Of a stretch of DNA of 64,000 nt, positions 7,629 through 15,258 are shown piece by piece. The DNA is from Geothrix paludis (GTDB lineage: Bacteria; Acidobacteriota; Holophagae; Holophagales; Holophagaceae). A program made the position numbers and the translations under genes. The stretch lies in assembly GCF_022808815.1 (NCBI RefSeq), contig NZ_JAKZLC010000003.1, positions 310,001 through 374,000 of the forward strand, in the 5' to 3' direction. Position 1 is the first letter of the stretch; each line of letters starts with the position of its first letter. Below the pieces are notes generated by a model, which saw only the letters and a program-made list of their open reading frames with translations, had not been told where the DNA came from and searched no databases.

Positions 7629-8065
7629 TGCGCTGGCTCGCCATCGACCACGGCACGAAGAAGATCGGCCTCGCCTTCTCGGACGAGCTGGAGATCTTGG
7701 CCTCGCCCTTCGAGGTCTGGCCCCAGGAGGAGGCGCGCACGCTGGATCGCTTGGCTCGGCTCTGCAAGGACGAGGGCGTGCAGGCCCTCTGCGTGGGCCT
7801 GCCCCGCCACAAGGACGGCGCCGAGAGTGCCACGGCGCCCGCGGCGAGGGCCTTCGGCGAGGCCCTGGCGGCGCGCACGGGCCTGCCCCTGCGCTTCGTG
7901 AACGAGCACCTCAGCAGCGCCGAGGCCGAGCGCCTGCTGCGCGAGCGGGGCGTGAAGCCCGAGAAGCGCAAGCTCCTGCTGGACGCCGCCGCGGCGGCGG
8001 TCATCCTGAACGAGCTGCTGGAGGACCGGCGGGCCAAGGGGATCCCCGCCAGCGCCCTGGATTGA
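7628..8065 (+). CDS. ruvX: Putative Holliday junction resolvase / pre-16S rRNA nuclease YqgF
   Basis: A 145-residue RNase H-fold protein starting MRWLAIDHGTKKIGLAFSD (first catalytic Asp), with VGLPRHKDGAES (GLP motif), FVNEHLSSAEAERLL (catalytic Glu) and LDAAAAAVILNELLEDR (final Asp). This matches RuvX/YqgF in length and order. The start codon overlaps the stop of the HEPN gene, so the essential gene may be translated from the toxin-antitoxin message. Confidence 0.92.
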   Translation: MRWLAIDHGTKKIGLAFSDELEILASPFEVWPQEEARTLDRLARLCKDEGVQALCVGLPRHKDGAESATAPAARAFGEALAARTGLPLRFVNEHLSSAEAERLLRERGVKPEKRKLLLDAAAAAVILNELLEDRRAKGIPASALD

Positions 8066-8085
8066 TCCCCACCACGGGAGGAACG

Positions 8086-8964
8086 ATGCGAGTCGCATTC
8101 CTGGGCCTGGGACGGATGGGCGATCCCATGGCGCGCCGGCTGGTGGGCGCCTTCGAGCTGACGGTGTTCAACCGGGACATGGCCCGGGCCCGACCCTTCG
8201 GGGCCCTGGGAGCGCGGGTGGCGGGCTCCGTGCGGGAGGCCGTGGCTGGGGCGGAGGTCGCCATCACCATGCTCTCGGACGACGCCGCGGAAGAGGCCAT
8301 CACCTTCGGTCCCGGCGGCCTGCTGGAGACGCTGGCCCCGGAGGCCATCCACGTCTCCATGAGCACCATCGGCATCGCCACCTCCGCCCGTCTGGGGGAG
8401 GCCCACGCCGAAGCCGGGCAGGGCTTCGTGGCGGCGCCGGTCTTCGGCCGCCCGCCCGCGGCGGCTTCGGGCCAGCTCTGGATCCTGGCCGCCGGCCCCG
8501 ACGACCAGGTGGCCAAGTGCCAGCCCCTGTTCCAGGCCCTGGGCCAAGGCACTTTCCCGCTGGGGGGGCGAGCCTCCACGGCCCACGCCATGAAGCTGGC
8601 GGGCAACAGCCTCCTCGTCACCGCCGTGGAGGCCCTCAGCGAAGCCTTCGCCTACGGCGAGAAGGCGGGGGTGGCGCCGGAGACCACCCTGAAGATCCTC
8701 AACACGGCCCTGCTGAAGTCGCCCCTGGCCGATGCCTACGGGGGCGCGGTGGTGCGGGGCGACTTCGAGCCCGCGGGCTTCGCCCTGCGGCTGGGGCTCA
8801 AGGACGTGAGCCTGGCCCTCCGCGCCGCCGAGGCCTACCAGGCGCCCCTGCCCATCGCCAGCCTCCTGCGGGACCGCCTCCTGTCGGCCGTGGCCAAGGG
8901 CTACGGCGAGCAGGACCTGGCCGCCCTCTCCCGCCTCAGTCGGGAGGATGCCGGGCTGGCCTGA
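8086..8964 (+). CDS. NAD(P)-dependent beta-hydroxyacid dehydrogenase (3-hydroxyisobutyrate dehydrogenase family)
   Basis: A 292-residue two-domain enzyme. The Rossmann motif is FLGLGRMGDPMARRL at the N-terminus, the substrate-binding segment is around VSMSTIGIATSARL, and the catalytic Lys lies in AMKLAGNSLL. The C-terminal all-helical domain ends with GYGEQDLAALSRL, as in the glyoxylate/succinic-semialdehyde reductase branch. GGAGG lies just before the ATG. Substrate cannot be fixed from sequence alone. Confidence 0.9.
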   Translation: MRVAFLGLGRMGDPMARRLVGAFELTVFNRDMARARPFGALGARVAGSVREAVAGAEVAITMLSDDAAEEAITFGPGGLLETLAPEAIHVSMSTIGIATSARLGEAHAEAGQGFVAAPVFGRPPAAASGQLWILAAGPDDQVAKCQPLFQALGQGTFPLGGRASTAHAMKLAGNSLLVTAVEALSEAFAYGEKAGVAPETTLKILNTALLKSPLADAYGGAVVRGDFEPAGFALRLGLKDVSLALRAAEAYQAPLPIASLLRDRLLSAVAKGYGEQDLAALSRLSREDAGLA

Positions 8965-8966
8965 AG

Positions 8967-8994
8967 GAGGCTGCCATGAGTTGCCTCTTTTTTT
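8967..8994 (+). terminator. Weak intrinsic terminator
   Basis: GAGGC (8967-8971) pairs with GCCTC (8983-8987) and is followed by seven T residues at 8988-8994, directly after the dehydrogenase stop codon. The stem is only five base pairs, so confidence is limited. Confidence 0.4.
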
Positions 8995-9221
8995 GCCGAC
9001 CTGGATTCAGGAGACTCGAGAACTTTCTTGAGTTGAGGGGTGGTCAAACCGATGCATGATGAGTCGCGTGGAGTTGGCCTCCGGGTCGCTCCGAAGGTCG
9101 TCATCTCCGATTCCTGGGGTCCAGGCATGGCAGGTTCCCTTCGTTCTCTCCATCCCGCCTTCCGCAGGGCAGGCGCCGCCCGTGGGCTCCTGGCGACGGA
9201 GACCTCGGAAGGATCCCGGCC

Positions 9222-11525
9222 GTGGGCCTGAAGGAGGCTCAGGGGCCGGACGACGCCCCTTCTGGTGATGCCCGCTCCGAGGAGCGGCGGGGCCGGCGGT
9301 TCGAGGACGCCATCACCAGCTTCCTGCCCCGCATCGGGCGGATGGCCAAGGTGGGGGGCTGGAGCTTCGACGTGGACTCGGGCGAGGGCTGGTGGACGGA
9401 GGAGGTGGCCCGCATCCACGACCTCGATCCCTCGACGCCGGCCTCCGCGGCGCTGGGACTGAACTTTTACACGGCCCAGTCCCGGCCCCTGATCGAGCGG
9501 GCCATCCGGGAGGCCATCGAGAAGGGTCGTCCCTACGATCTGGAGCTGGAGTTGGTGAGCGCCACGGGGGCGCGCAAGTGGGTGTGGACCCAGGGCCAGC
9601 CGGTGGTCATGGGCGGGCGGGTGGTCCGCATCCAGGGCACCTTCCAGGACATCACCGAGCGCAAGCGCACGGAGCTGGCCCTCCGCGAGAGCCAGGAGCG
9701 CCTGCAGATGCTCATCGACCACGCCCCGGCGGCCCTGGCGATGTTCGACCGGGAGATGCGGTACCTTGCCGTGAGCCGGCGCTGGCTCAGCGATTTCCAC
9801 CTGGGCGAGCAGGCCATCCTGGGGCGCTCCCACTACGACATCTTCCCGGAGATCCCCGAGGCCTGGCGGGAGGCCCACCGGCGAGGGTTGGCGGGGGAGA
9901 TCCTTCACTCGGAGGAGGACCGCTTCATCCGGCAGGACGGGACCGTGTACTGGCGGCGCTGGGAGCTCCGGCCCTGGCACGCCGCGGACGGGACCGTGGG
10001 CGGCATCGTGATCTTCTCGGAGGACATCACCGAGCGGGTGGAGGCGCTCCAGGCCCTGCGCGAGAGCGAGCAGCGCTTCCGCCTGGCCCTGCGGAACGCG
10101 CCGGTGTCCGTGGCCGTCCAGGACCGGGACCTGCGCTACGTCTGGGCCTACAACCAGCGGACCGCCCGGCCCGAGGACATGGTGGGCCGGCGCGACGCCG
10201 ACCTGTTCTCCCCCGACCAGGCGGCCAGGCTGGATGAGCTGAAGCGGCAGGTGCTGGAGGAGGGCGCGGAGATCCACCAGCAGATGTGGCTGGACCGCCC
10301 GGGGCGCCGCCTGTTCCTGGACTTCTACTGCGAGCCCATGCGGGACGCCGAGGGACGCATCACGGGGGTGGGAACCGCGACCGTCGATCTGACGCCGGTC
10401 CGCGAGGCCGAGGAGGAGCGGCGGCGGCTGGAGGCCGAGGTCGCCCACGGGCAGAAGCTGGAGTCCCTCGGCGCCCTGGCGGGAGGCGTCTCCCACGACA
10501 TGAACAACGTGCTGGCCGCCATCATGGCGGTGGCCTCCATGCTCAAGGAGAAGCGCCCGGACGATGCGGAGCTGGTGAAGTCCATGGACACCCTGCTCCA
10601 CGCCGCGGGCCGGGGCCGGGACCTGGTGAAGGGGCTGACCGACTTCGCCCGCAAGGACCTCCCCGAGCCCCAGCCCCTGGATCTCAACGAGCTGGTCCGA
10701 AAGGAGGCCGCCCTCCTCCAGCGGACGACGCTGCAGAAGGTGGGCGTGGAGCTGGCGCTGGCAGAGGGCCTTCCCCTGGTGATGGGCGATCCCAGCGCCA
10801 TCTCCAACGCCCTCATGAACCTCTGCGTCAATGCCCTGGACGCCATGCCCGAGGGGGGCCGCCTGCGCCTCGCCACCCATCCCGGCGCCGCCGGCATGGT
10901 GGAGCTCGTCGTGGAGGACTCGGGCCACGGCATGGCGCCGGAGGTCCTGGCGCGGGCCCTGGAGCCCTTCTTCACCACGAAGCCGGTGGGCAAGGGCACC
11001 GGCCTGGGGCTGGCCCTGGTCTACGGCGTGATGAAGGCCCACGGCGGGCGGGTGGACCTCCGCAGCACGCCGGGCCGGGGCACGGAGATCACCCTCGTCT
11101 TCCCGACCTACCAGGCCGACCTTCCCTTCGATGTGGGAATTCCCCTGGCGGACGAGGCGAGGGGCCGTCGGCTCCGCATCCTGCTGGTGGACGACGACGA
11201 GCTGGTCCGGGGCACGGTGCCGGTCATGCTCGAGGCGCTAGGGCATGAAGTCCTGGCCACGGCCGGCGGGCCCCAGGCCCTGGAGCGGCTGGAGGCGGGC
11301 TACGCTCCAGATCTCGTGATCCTGGACCTCAGCATGCCGGGCATGGACGGTGAGGAGACCCTGAGGCGCCTGCGCGTCCTGAGGCCGGACCTGCCCGTCC
11401 TGCTCGCCACGGGCTACCGGGACGAGCGGGGCGACCGGATCCTCGAACAGGGCGCTCACGTGGGGCTGATCCTGAAGCCCTTCACGCTCATGGACCTCAA
11501 GCTGAAGCTGGGGCAGATGGCCTGA
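9222..11525 (+). CDS. Hybrid sensor histidine kinase with three PAS domains and C-terminal receiver
   Basis: A 767-residue cytosolic kinase without membrane segments. PAS domains lie at about 35-145, 155-272 and 283-395, each of the first two ending in a DITER-type PAC motif. The phosphoacceptor is His425 in GGVSHDMNNV. The ATPase domain has NALMNLCVNALDAM (N box), DSGHGM (G1), a FFTTKPVGKGTGLGL loop and the G2 box. The last ~120 residues are a receiver (LLVDDDE, phosphoacceptor in LDLSMPGMDG, lysine in ILKPF). The start is GTG. The receiver at the end probably acts as an intramolecular phosphate acceptor or sink. No dedicated response regulator is adjacent. Confidence 0.92.
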   Translation: MGLKEAQGPDDAPSGDARSEERRGRRFEDAITSFLPRIGRMAKVGGWSFDVDSGEGWWTEEVARIHDLDPSTPASAALGLNFYTAQSRPLIERAIREAIEKGRPYDLELELVSATGARKWVWTQGQPVVMGGRVVRIQGTFQDITERKRTELALRESQERLQMLIDHAPAALAMFDREMRYLAVSRRWLSDFHLGEQAILGRSHYDIFPEIPEAWREAHRRGLAGEILHSEEDRFIRQDGTVYWRRWELRPWHAADGTVGGIVIFSEDITERVEALQALRESEQRFRLALRNAPVSVAVQDRDLRYVWAYNQRTARPEDMVGRRDADLFSPDQAARLDELKRQVLEEGAEIHQQMWLDRPGRRLFLDFYCEPMRDAEGRITGVGTATVDLTPVREAEEERRRLEAEVAHGQKLESLGALAGGVSHDMNNVLAAIMAVASMLKEKRPDDAELVKSMDTLLHAAGRGRDLVKGLTDFARKDLPEPQPLDLNELVRKEAALLQRTTLQKVGVELALAEGLPLVMGDPSAISNALMNLCVNALDAMPEGGRLRLATHPGAAGMVELVVEDSGHGMAPEVLARALEPFFTTKPVGKGTGLGLALVYGVMKAHGGRVDLRSTPGRGTEITLVFPTYQADLPFDVGIPLADEARGRRLRILLVDDDELVRGTVPVMLEALGHEVLATAGGPQALERLEAGYAPDLVILDLSMPGMDGEETLRRLRVLRPDLPVLLATGYRDERGDRILEQGAHVGLILKPFTLMDLKLKLGQMA

Positions 11526-11539
11526 GCCCGCCCTCCGGC

Positions 11540-12190
11540 TCAGCCCAGGCGCACCGTCCGCATGCAGCGCTCCGCCAGGCCCGGGTTGTGGGTGACGAGC
11601 AGGGTGGTGGGCCGCAGCTCGGCGTGGAGATCCATCAGGAAGCCGAAGACCTCCTCGGCCGTGGCGGGATCCAGGTTGCCGGTGGGCTCGTCCAGCAGCC
11701 AGAGGGCGGGCTTGCGCACCAGGGCGCGGGCCAGGCCGGCGCGGGCGGCCTGGCCGCCCGAGAGCTGGCCGGGGAGCCGCTCGCCGAGATCGCCCAGGCC
11801 CACGGTGGACAGGAGCTGTCCGATCCAGGCCTCGGCCTCGGCGGAGCCGTCGCCGTCGATGAGCAGGGGCATGCGGAGGTTCTCCCGCACGGTAAACTCA
11901 GGCAGCAGGTGGGGCTGCTGGAAGGCCAGGCCCACCCGGCGCCGGCGGTAGAGGGCCCGGGCCTCGGCGCCCGCGGGCACGGGGTCCCCGCCCACGGCGA
12001 TGCCGCCGCCCTCCCAGTGGTCGAGCCCGGCCACGCAGTTCAGGAGCGTGGTCTTGCCCACGCCGGAGACGCCCACGATGGCGCAGAGGCTGCCGGCCTC
12101 GACGTCGAGGGAGAAGCCGTCGAAGACTGGATGGGCATTGCCGGGGTAGGTCTTGTGCAGGTCCCGGATGGAAAGGGGCTGTCCGATCAT
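11540..12190 (-). CDS. lolD: Lipoprotein-releasing ABC transporter ATP-binding protein (LolD-like)
   Basis: A 216-residue ABC ATPase with Walker A GVSGVGKTT, Q-loop AFQQPHLLPEFTV, signature LSGGQAAR, Walker B LWLLDEPTGNLD and the H-loop in LLVTHNP. The GNLD after Walker B and the short length are typical of the MacB/LolD class. Its start codon overlaps the stop of the permease gene (ATGA), so the pair is translationally coupled. LolCDE extracts outer-membrane lipoproteins from the inner membrane. Confidence 0.9.
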   Translation of the reverse strand: MIGQPLSIRDLHKTYPGNAHPVFDGFSLDVEAGSLCAIVGVSGVGKTTLLNCVAGLDHWEGGGIAVGGDPVPAGAEARALYRRRRVGLAFQQPHLLPEFTVRENLRMPLLIDGDGSAEAEAWIGQLLSTVGLGDLGERLPGQLSGGQAARAGLARALVRKPALWLLDEPTGNLDPATAEEVFGFLMDLHAELRPTTLLVTHNPGLAERCMRTVRLG

Positions 12191-13413
12191 TCGGCCCTCA
12201 GCGCGTCGACGGGGTCCAGAGCTGCGGCCTTCTTGGCGGGGTAGCGCGCGGCCAGCCAGGAGACCAGCAAGGGGAAGAGGCCCACCAGCAGCACGTCCAG
12301 CAGCCTGAGGCGGAAGGGCATGTAGGTGATGAAGTCGTAGACAGCCGCCGGCAGCTTCAGGAGCTTCCAGTGATCGAGGATGAGGCAGAGGGGCACGCTG
12401 ATGCCCAGCCCCCAGGCCGTTCCCGCCACGCCGATGCGCAGGCCCTGCAGCTCGAAGAGCCGTTGGATCTGCTTCGGCGTGGCGCCCAAGGCCAGCAGCA
12501 CGCCCAGATCCCGCCGCTTTTCCGTCACCAGCAGCACCAGGGAGGCCACGATGTTGAAGGCCGCCACCAGCACGATGAGGCTGAGGATGGAGGCGAAGGC
12601 CCACTTCTCCACCGTCAATGCGGCGAAGAGGGCCCGGTTGGATTCCCGCAGGTCCGTGGCCTGGAAGGCGGGGCCGAGGGCCTGGAGAACGCGGGGCTTT
12701 ACGTCCGCGATGGCGTCGATGCTGGTGGCGCGCACCTCGATCATCTCGGCCCGGCCCTCGGATCGGGCGATCCGCATGGCGTCCGCCAGGTGGATGAAGG
12801 CCCAGGCCTTGTCGTACTCGGAGCTGTGGCTGTAGAAGGTCCCGGCCACGCGGAAGGCCGCCACCTTGGGCTGCTGGCCGCCCAGGCCCAGCTCCAGCCG
12901 GAAGACTGCCAGGGCCACGGTGTCGCCCACCTTGAGGCTGAGGCGCTGGGCCAGCTCCTTGCCCAGGATGATCTCGCCCTCCTTCAGCTGCTCCACGGGT
13001 AGGGGTTTCATGGAGTCGAAGATGCTGGAGGTGCCGTGGGCCGTGGCGGGATCCACGGCCTTCACCACCACGGTCTCAGGGGGCATGTCGCTGTCCGGGC
13101 GCCGCAGGAGCCCCTTTTCCAGCCGGATGGGCGAGGCGGCCTGCACACCGGGCACCGCACGGATGGTTCTCAAGGCGCCTTCAGTGTCCGGAATGTCCCC
13201 GCCCAGGTTGAAGACGGTGAAGTGGGCCGTGGCGCTGAAGAGGGTGGCCTGGATCTCCTCGTGGAAGCCGTTCATCACGGCCAGGGTCACCACCATGGCG
13301 AAGACGCCCAGGGCCGTGCCACCCCGGGCGAACCGCACCATGATCCGCACGAAGGCCCCCTTCCGGTGGGTCTTCAGGTAGCGGTCGGCGATGGTGCGTT
13401 CGAACAGGGCCAT
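12187..13413 (-). CDS. lolC: Lipoprotein-releasing ABC transporter permease (LolC/LolE-like)
   Basis: A 408-residue permease with one N-terminal membrane helix (GGTALGVFAMVVTLAVMNGF), a large periplasmic domain, and three C-terminal helices starting at ASILSLIVLVAAFNIVASLV and ending near LLDVLLVGLFPLLVSWLAA. The EKRRDLGVLLALGATPKQIQ loop is the classic FtsX/LolE signature. Only one permease gene is present, so the complex may use a homodimer, as in genomes with a single LolF-type subunit. I chose the ATG at 13413 because the MALFERTIADRYL start fits the family. Confidence 0.9.
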   Translation of the reverse strand: MALFERTIADRYLKTHRKGAFVRIMVRFARGGTALGVFAMVVTLAVMNGFHEEIQATLFSATAHFTVFNLGGDIPDTEGALRTIRAVPGVQAASPIRLEKGLLRRPDSDMPPETVVVKAVDPATAHGTSSIFDSMKPLPVEQLKEGEIILGKELAQRLSLKVGDTVALAVFRLELGLGGQQPKVAAFRVAGTFYSHSSEYDKAWAFIHLADAMRIARSEGRAEMIEVRATSIDAIADVKPRVLQALGPAFQATDLRESNRALFAALTVEKWAFASILSLIVLVAAFNIVASLVLLVTEKRRDLGVLLALGATPKQIQRLFELQGLRIGVAGTAWGLGISVPLCLILDHWKLLKLPAAVYDFITYMPFRLRLLDVLLVGLFPLLVSWLAARYPAKKAAALDPVDALRAE

Positions 13414-13468
13414 GGATCCAGGGTAGCCGGGACTTGATTCTTGCCCCCCGACACGGCAGCTTTGGCTC

Positions 13469-14659
13469 ATGGCCGAAACTCCGCCCCGCTGTCTGCTCAT
13501 CGCCCGCCAGGGCCCCGAGGACCGGGAGGACCGCATCGAGGACCACCTGCTGGAGCTGGTGGAGCTGGCCCGCAGCTGCGGCTTCGAGGTCTGGGCCCAC
13601 CACCGCCTGAAGCGCCCCCAGATCGCCCCGCGGACCTTCTACGGCTCCGGCCAGCTCCAGGCCCTGGCGGACGAGGCCGCCCGGCAGGGGGTCCGCCACC
13701 TCATCTGCGATGACGAGCTGAGCGGCAGCCAGGTGAACGCCATCGAGAAGGCCACGAACCTGGTCTGCCTGGATCGCACGGGCCTCATCCTCAGCATCTT
13801 CGAGCAGCGGGCCCAGAGCCGGGAGGCCAAGGCCCAGGTGGAGTTGGCCCGGCTGGAATACGAGCTGCCCCGCCTCAAGGGCGCCTGGACCCACCTGGAA
13901 CGCCAGGTGGGCGGCGTGGGCGTCCGCGGGGGTCCCGGCGAGACCCAGATCGAGGTGGACCGCCGCATGATCCGCACCCGCATCAGCCAGCTCAAGCGGG
14001 AGCTCACCCACCTGGAGCGGGTGCGGGAGACCCAGCGCCAGGGCCGGCCCCAGGGCCTGCCCAGGGTGGCCCTGGTGGGCTACACCAACGCGGGCAAGAC
14101 CACCCTCCTGAAGGCCCTCACCGGCGAAGGCGAGCCCCGGGATCTGCTCTTCGCCACCCTCGACACCACCACCCGCAAGGCCTGGCTGGGCCAGGACTTC
14201 GACCCCGAGACCGGGGAGGGCAGCCTGGAACCCAAGCACTGCTTGGTGGCCGACACCGTGGGCTTCATCCGCAAGCTGCCCCACCAGCTCGTGGCCGCCT
14301 TCCGCAGCACCCTGGGCGAGGTCCGCACGGCGGACGCCCTGCTGGTGGTGGCCGACGCGGCCCATCCGGACCTGGAGGATCACCTCAAGGTGGTGGGCGC
14401 CACCCTGCGCGAGATCGGCTGCGCCCCCGAGGATGGCGATGCCCAGCCCCGGCTCCTGGTGCTCAACCAGGTGGACCGCCTGCACCGGCCCCAGAAGCTG
14501 GGCCTGAAGAAGCGCCACCCGGGCGCCGTCCAGGCTTGCGCGCTCCAGGGCGCGGGCATCCCCGAGATCCGCTCCTGGTTGCGGGAGCTGATCCCCGGGC
14601 CGCCCAAGCCCAGGGAGCTGGAGGACTGGGAGCTGCCGGACCCCGCTCCGGCGGTCTGA
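13469..14659 (+). CDS. hflX: GTPase HflX
   Basis: A 396-residue ribosome-associated GTPase. The N-terminal HflX domain (residues 1-~120) has the TFYGSGQL motif. A long coiled-coil linker follows with GPGETQIEVDRR. The G domain has G1 GYTNAGKTT, G2 in ATLDTTTR, G3 DTVGF and G4 LNQVD (Gln in place of the more usual Lys of NKxD). HflX rescues stalled or hibernating ribosomes (family knowledge). It is followed by the divergently unrelated marR operon on the same strand. Confidence 0.94.
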   Translation: MAETPPRCLLIARQGPEDREDRIEDHLLELVELARSCGFEVWAHHRLKRPQIAPRTFYGSGQLQALADEAARQGVRHLICDDELSGSQVNAIEKATNLVCLDRTGLILSIFEQRAQSREAKAQVELARLEYELPRLKGAWTHLERQVGGVGVRGGPGETQIEVDRRMIRTRISQLKRELTHLERVRETQRQGRPQGLPRVALVGYTNAGKTTLLKALTGEGEPRDLLFATLDTTTRKAWLGQDFDPETGEGSLEPKHCLVADTVGFIRKLPHQLVAAFRSTLGEVRTADALLVVADAAHPDLEDHLKVVGATLREIGCAPEDGDAQPRLLVLNQVDRLHRPQKLGLKKRHPGAVQACALQGAGIPEIRSWLRELIPGPPKPRELEDWELPDPAPAV

Positions 14660-14720
14660 TCCCAAGAGGAAGAAGGAGGGAAGACAGGACTGGACCCGGA
14701 GATTCCTGTCGCGTAGCCTT

Positions 14721-14734
14721 GTTGCTTATGCAAC
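14721..14734. promoter_or_regulatory. Palindrome over the marR start codon
   Basis: GTTGC-TTAT-GCAAC is a perfect inverted repeat with a four-base spacer, and the ATG start codon (14728) lies inside it. No good ribosome-binding site precedes the start. A site here could serve for autorepression by the MarR product. This is inference from position and symmetry. Confidence 0.4.
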
Positions 14735-15249
14735 TAACCGCCTTCTGGAAGACCGCCAGCCTGTCCCACATGATCACTGCGGTGAAGAGCCGCATGCGGC
14801 AGGTGGCCGGACGCCGCCTGGCCCCCTATGGGCTGACGCCCCAGCAGTTCCAGCTGCTGATGGCCGTGGCCGAGCGGGATGGCCGCTGCCACGGGGATCT
14901 GGCCCGGAGCACCTGGATGGACAAGCCCACGGCCACCCGGATCCTCCGGACCCTCCAGGACCGGGGTCTCGTGCGGGCCGAGGGCGACCCCGCCCACCGG
15001 CGCCGGGTGCTGTTCCACCTCCTGCCGGAGGCGGAGGCGCTGGTCCAGGAGCTGCGGGGCTTCCGCCAGTCCATGCGGGAGGGGATGGAACAGGGGCTGG
15101 ACCCCAAGGACCGGGACCGCCTCCGGGACATCCTGGCCTCGGTCATGGGCAACCTGGACCGGATGGACGAGCTGGACCGGATGGAGCAGGACCAGGGTCA
15201 GGGCCCGGATCTGGGTCAAGGCCGGGCCGGCTCCGTGGAAGGGAAGTAG
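14728..15249 (+). CDS. MarR family transcriptional regulator
   Basis: A 173-residue winged-helix protein. Residues 30-110 carry the MarR core: LTPQQFQLLMAVAERDG, DLARSTWMDKPTATRILRTLQDRGLV (recognition helix region) and the wing with DPAHRRRVLFHLLPEAEALV. The C-terminus is glutamine/aspartate-rich and unstructured. It precedes an RND pump gene by nine bases and very probably controls that operon. Confidence 0.9.
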   Translation: MQLTAFWKTASLSHMITAVKSRMRQVAGRRLAPYGLTPQQFQLLMAVAERDGRCHGDLARSTWMDKPTATRILRTLQDRGLVRAEGDPAHRRRVLFHLLPEAEALVQELRGFRQSMREGMEQGLDPKDRDRLRDILASVMGNLDRMDELDRMEQDQGQGPDLGQGRAGSVEGK

Positions 15250-15258
15250 GAGCGCGCC

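Noticed and set aside
8965-9221. Small coding genes in the gap before the histidine kinase
   Set aside because: The short frames there have no ribosome-binding site or conserved motif, apart from the weak terminator at its start.
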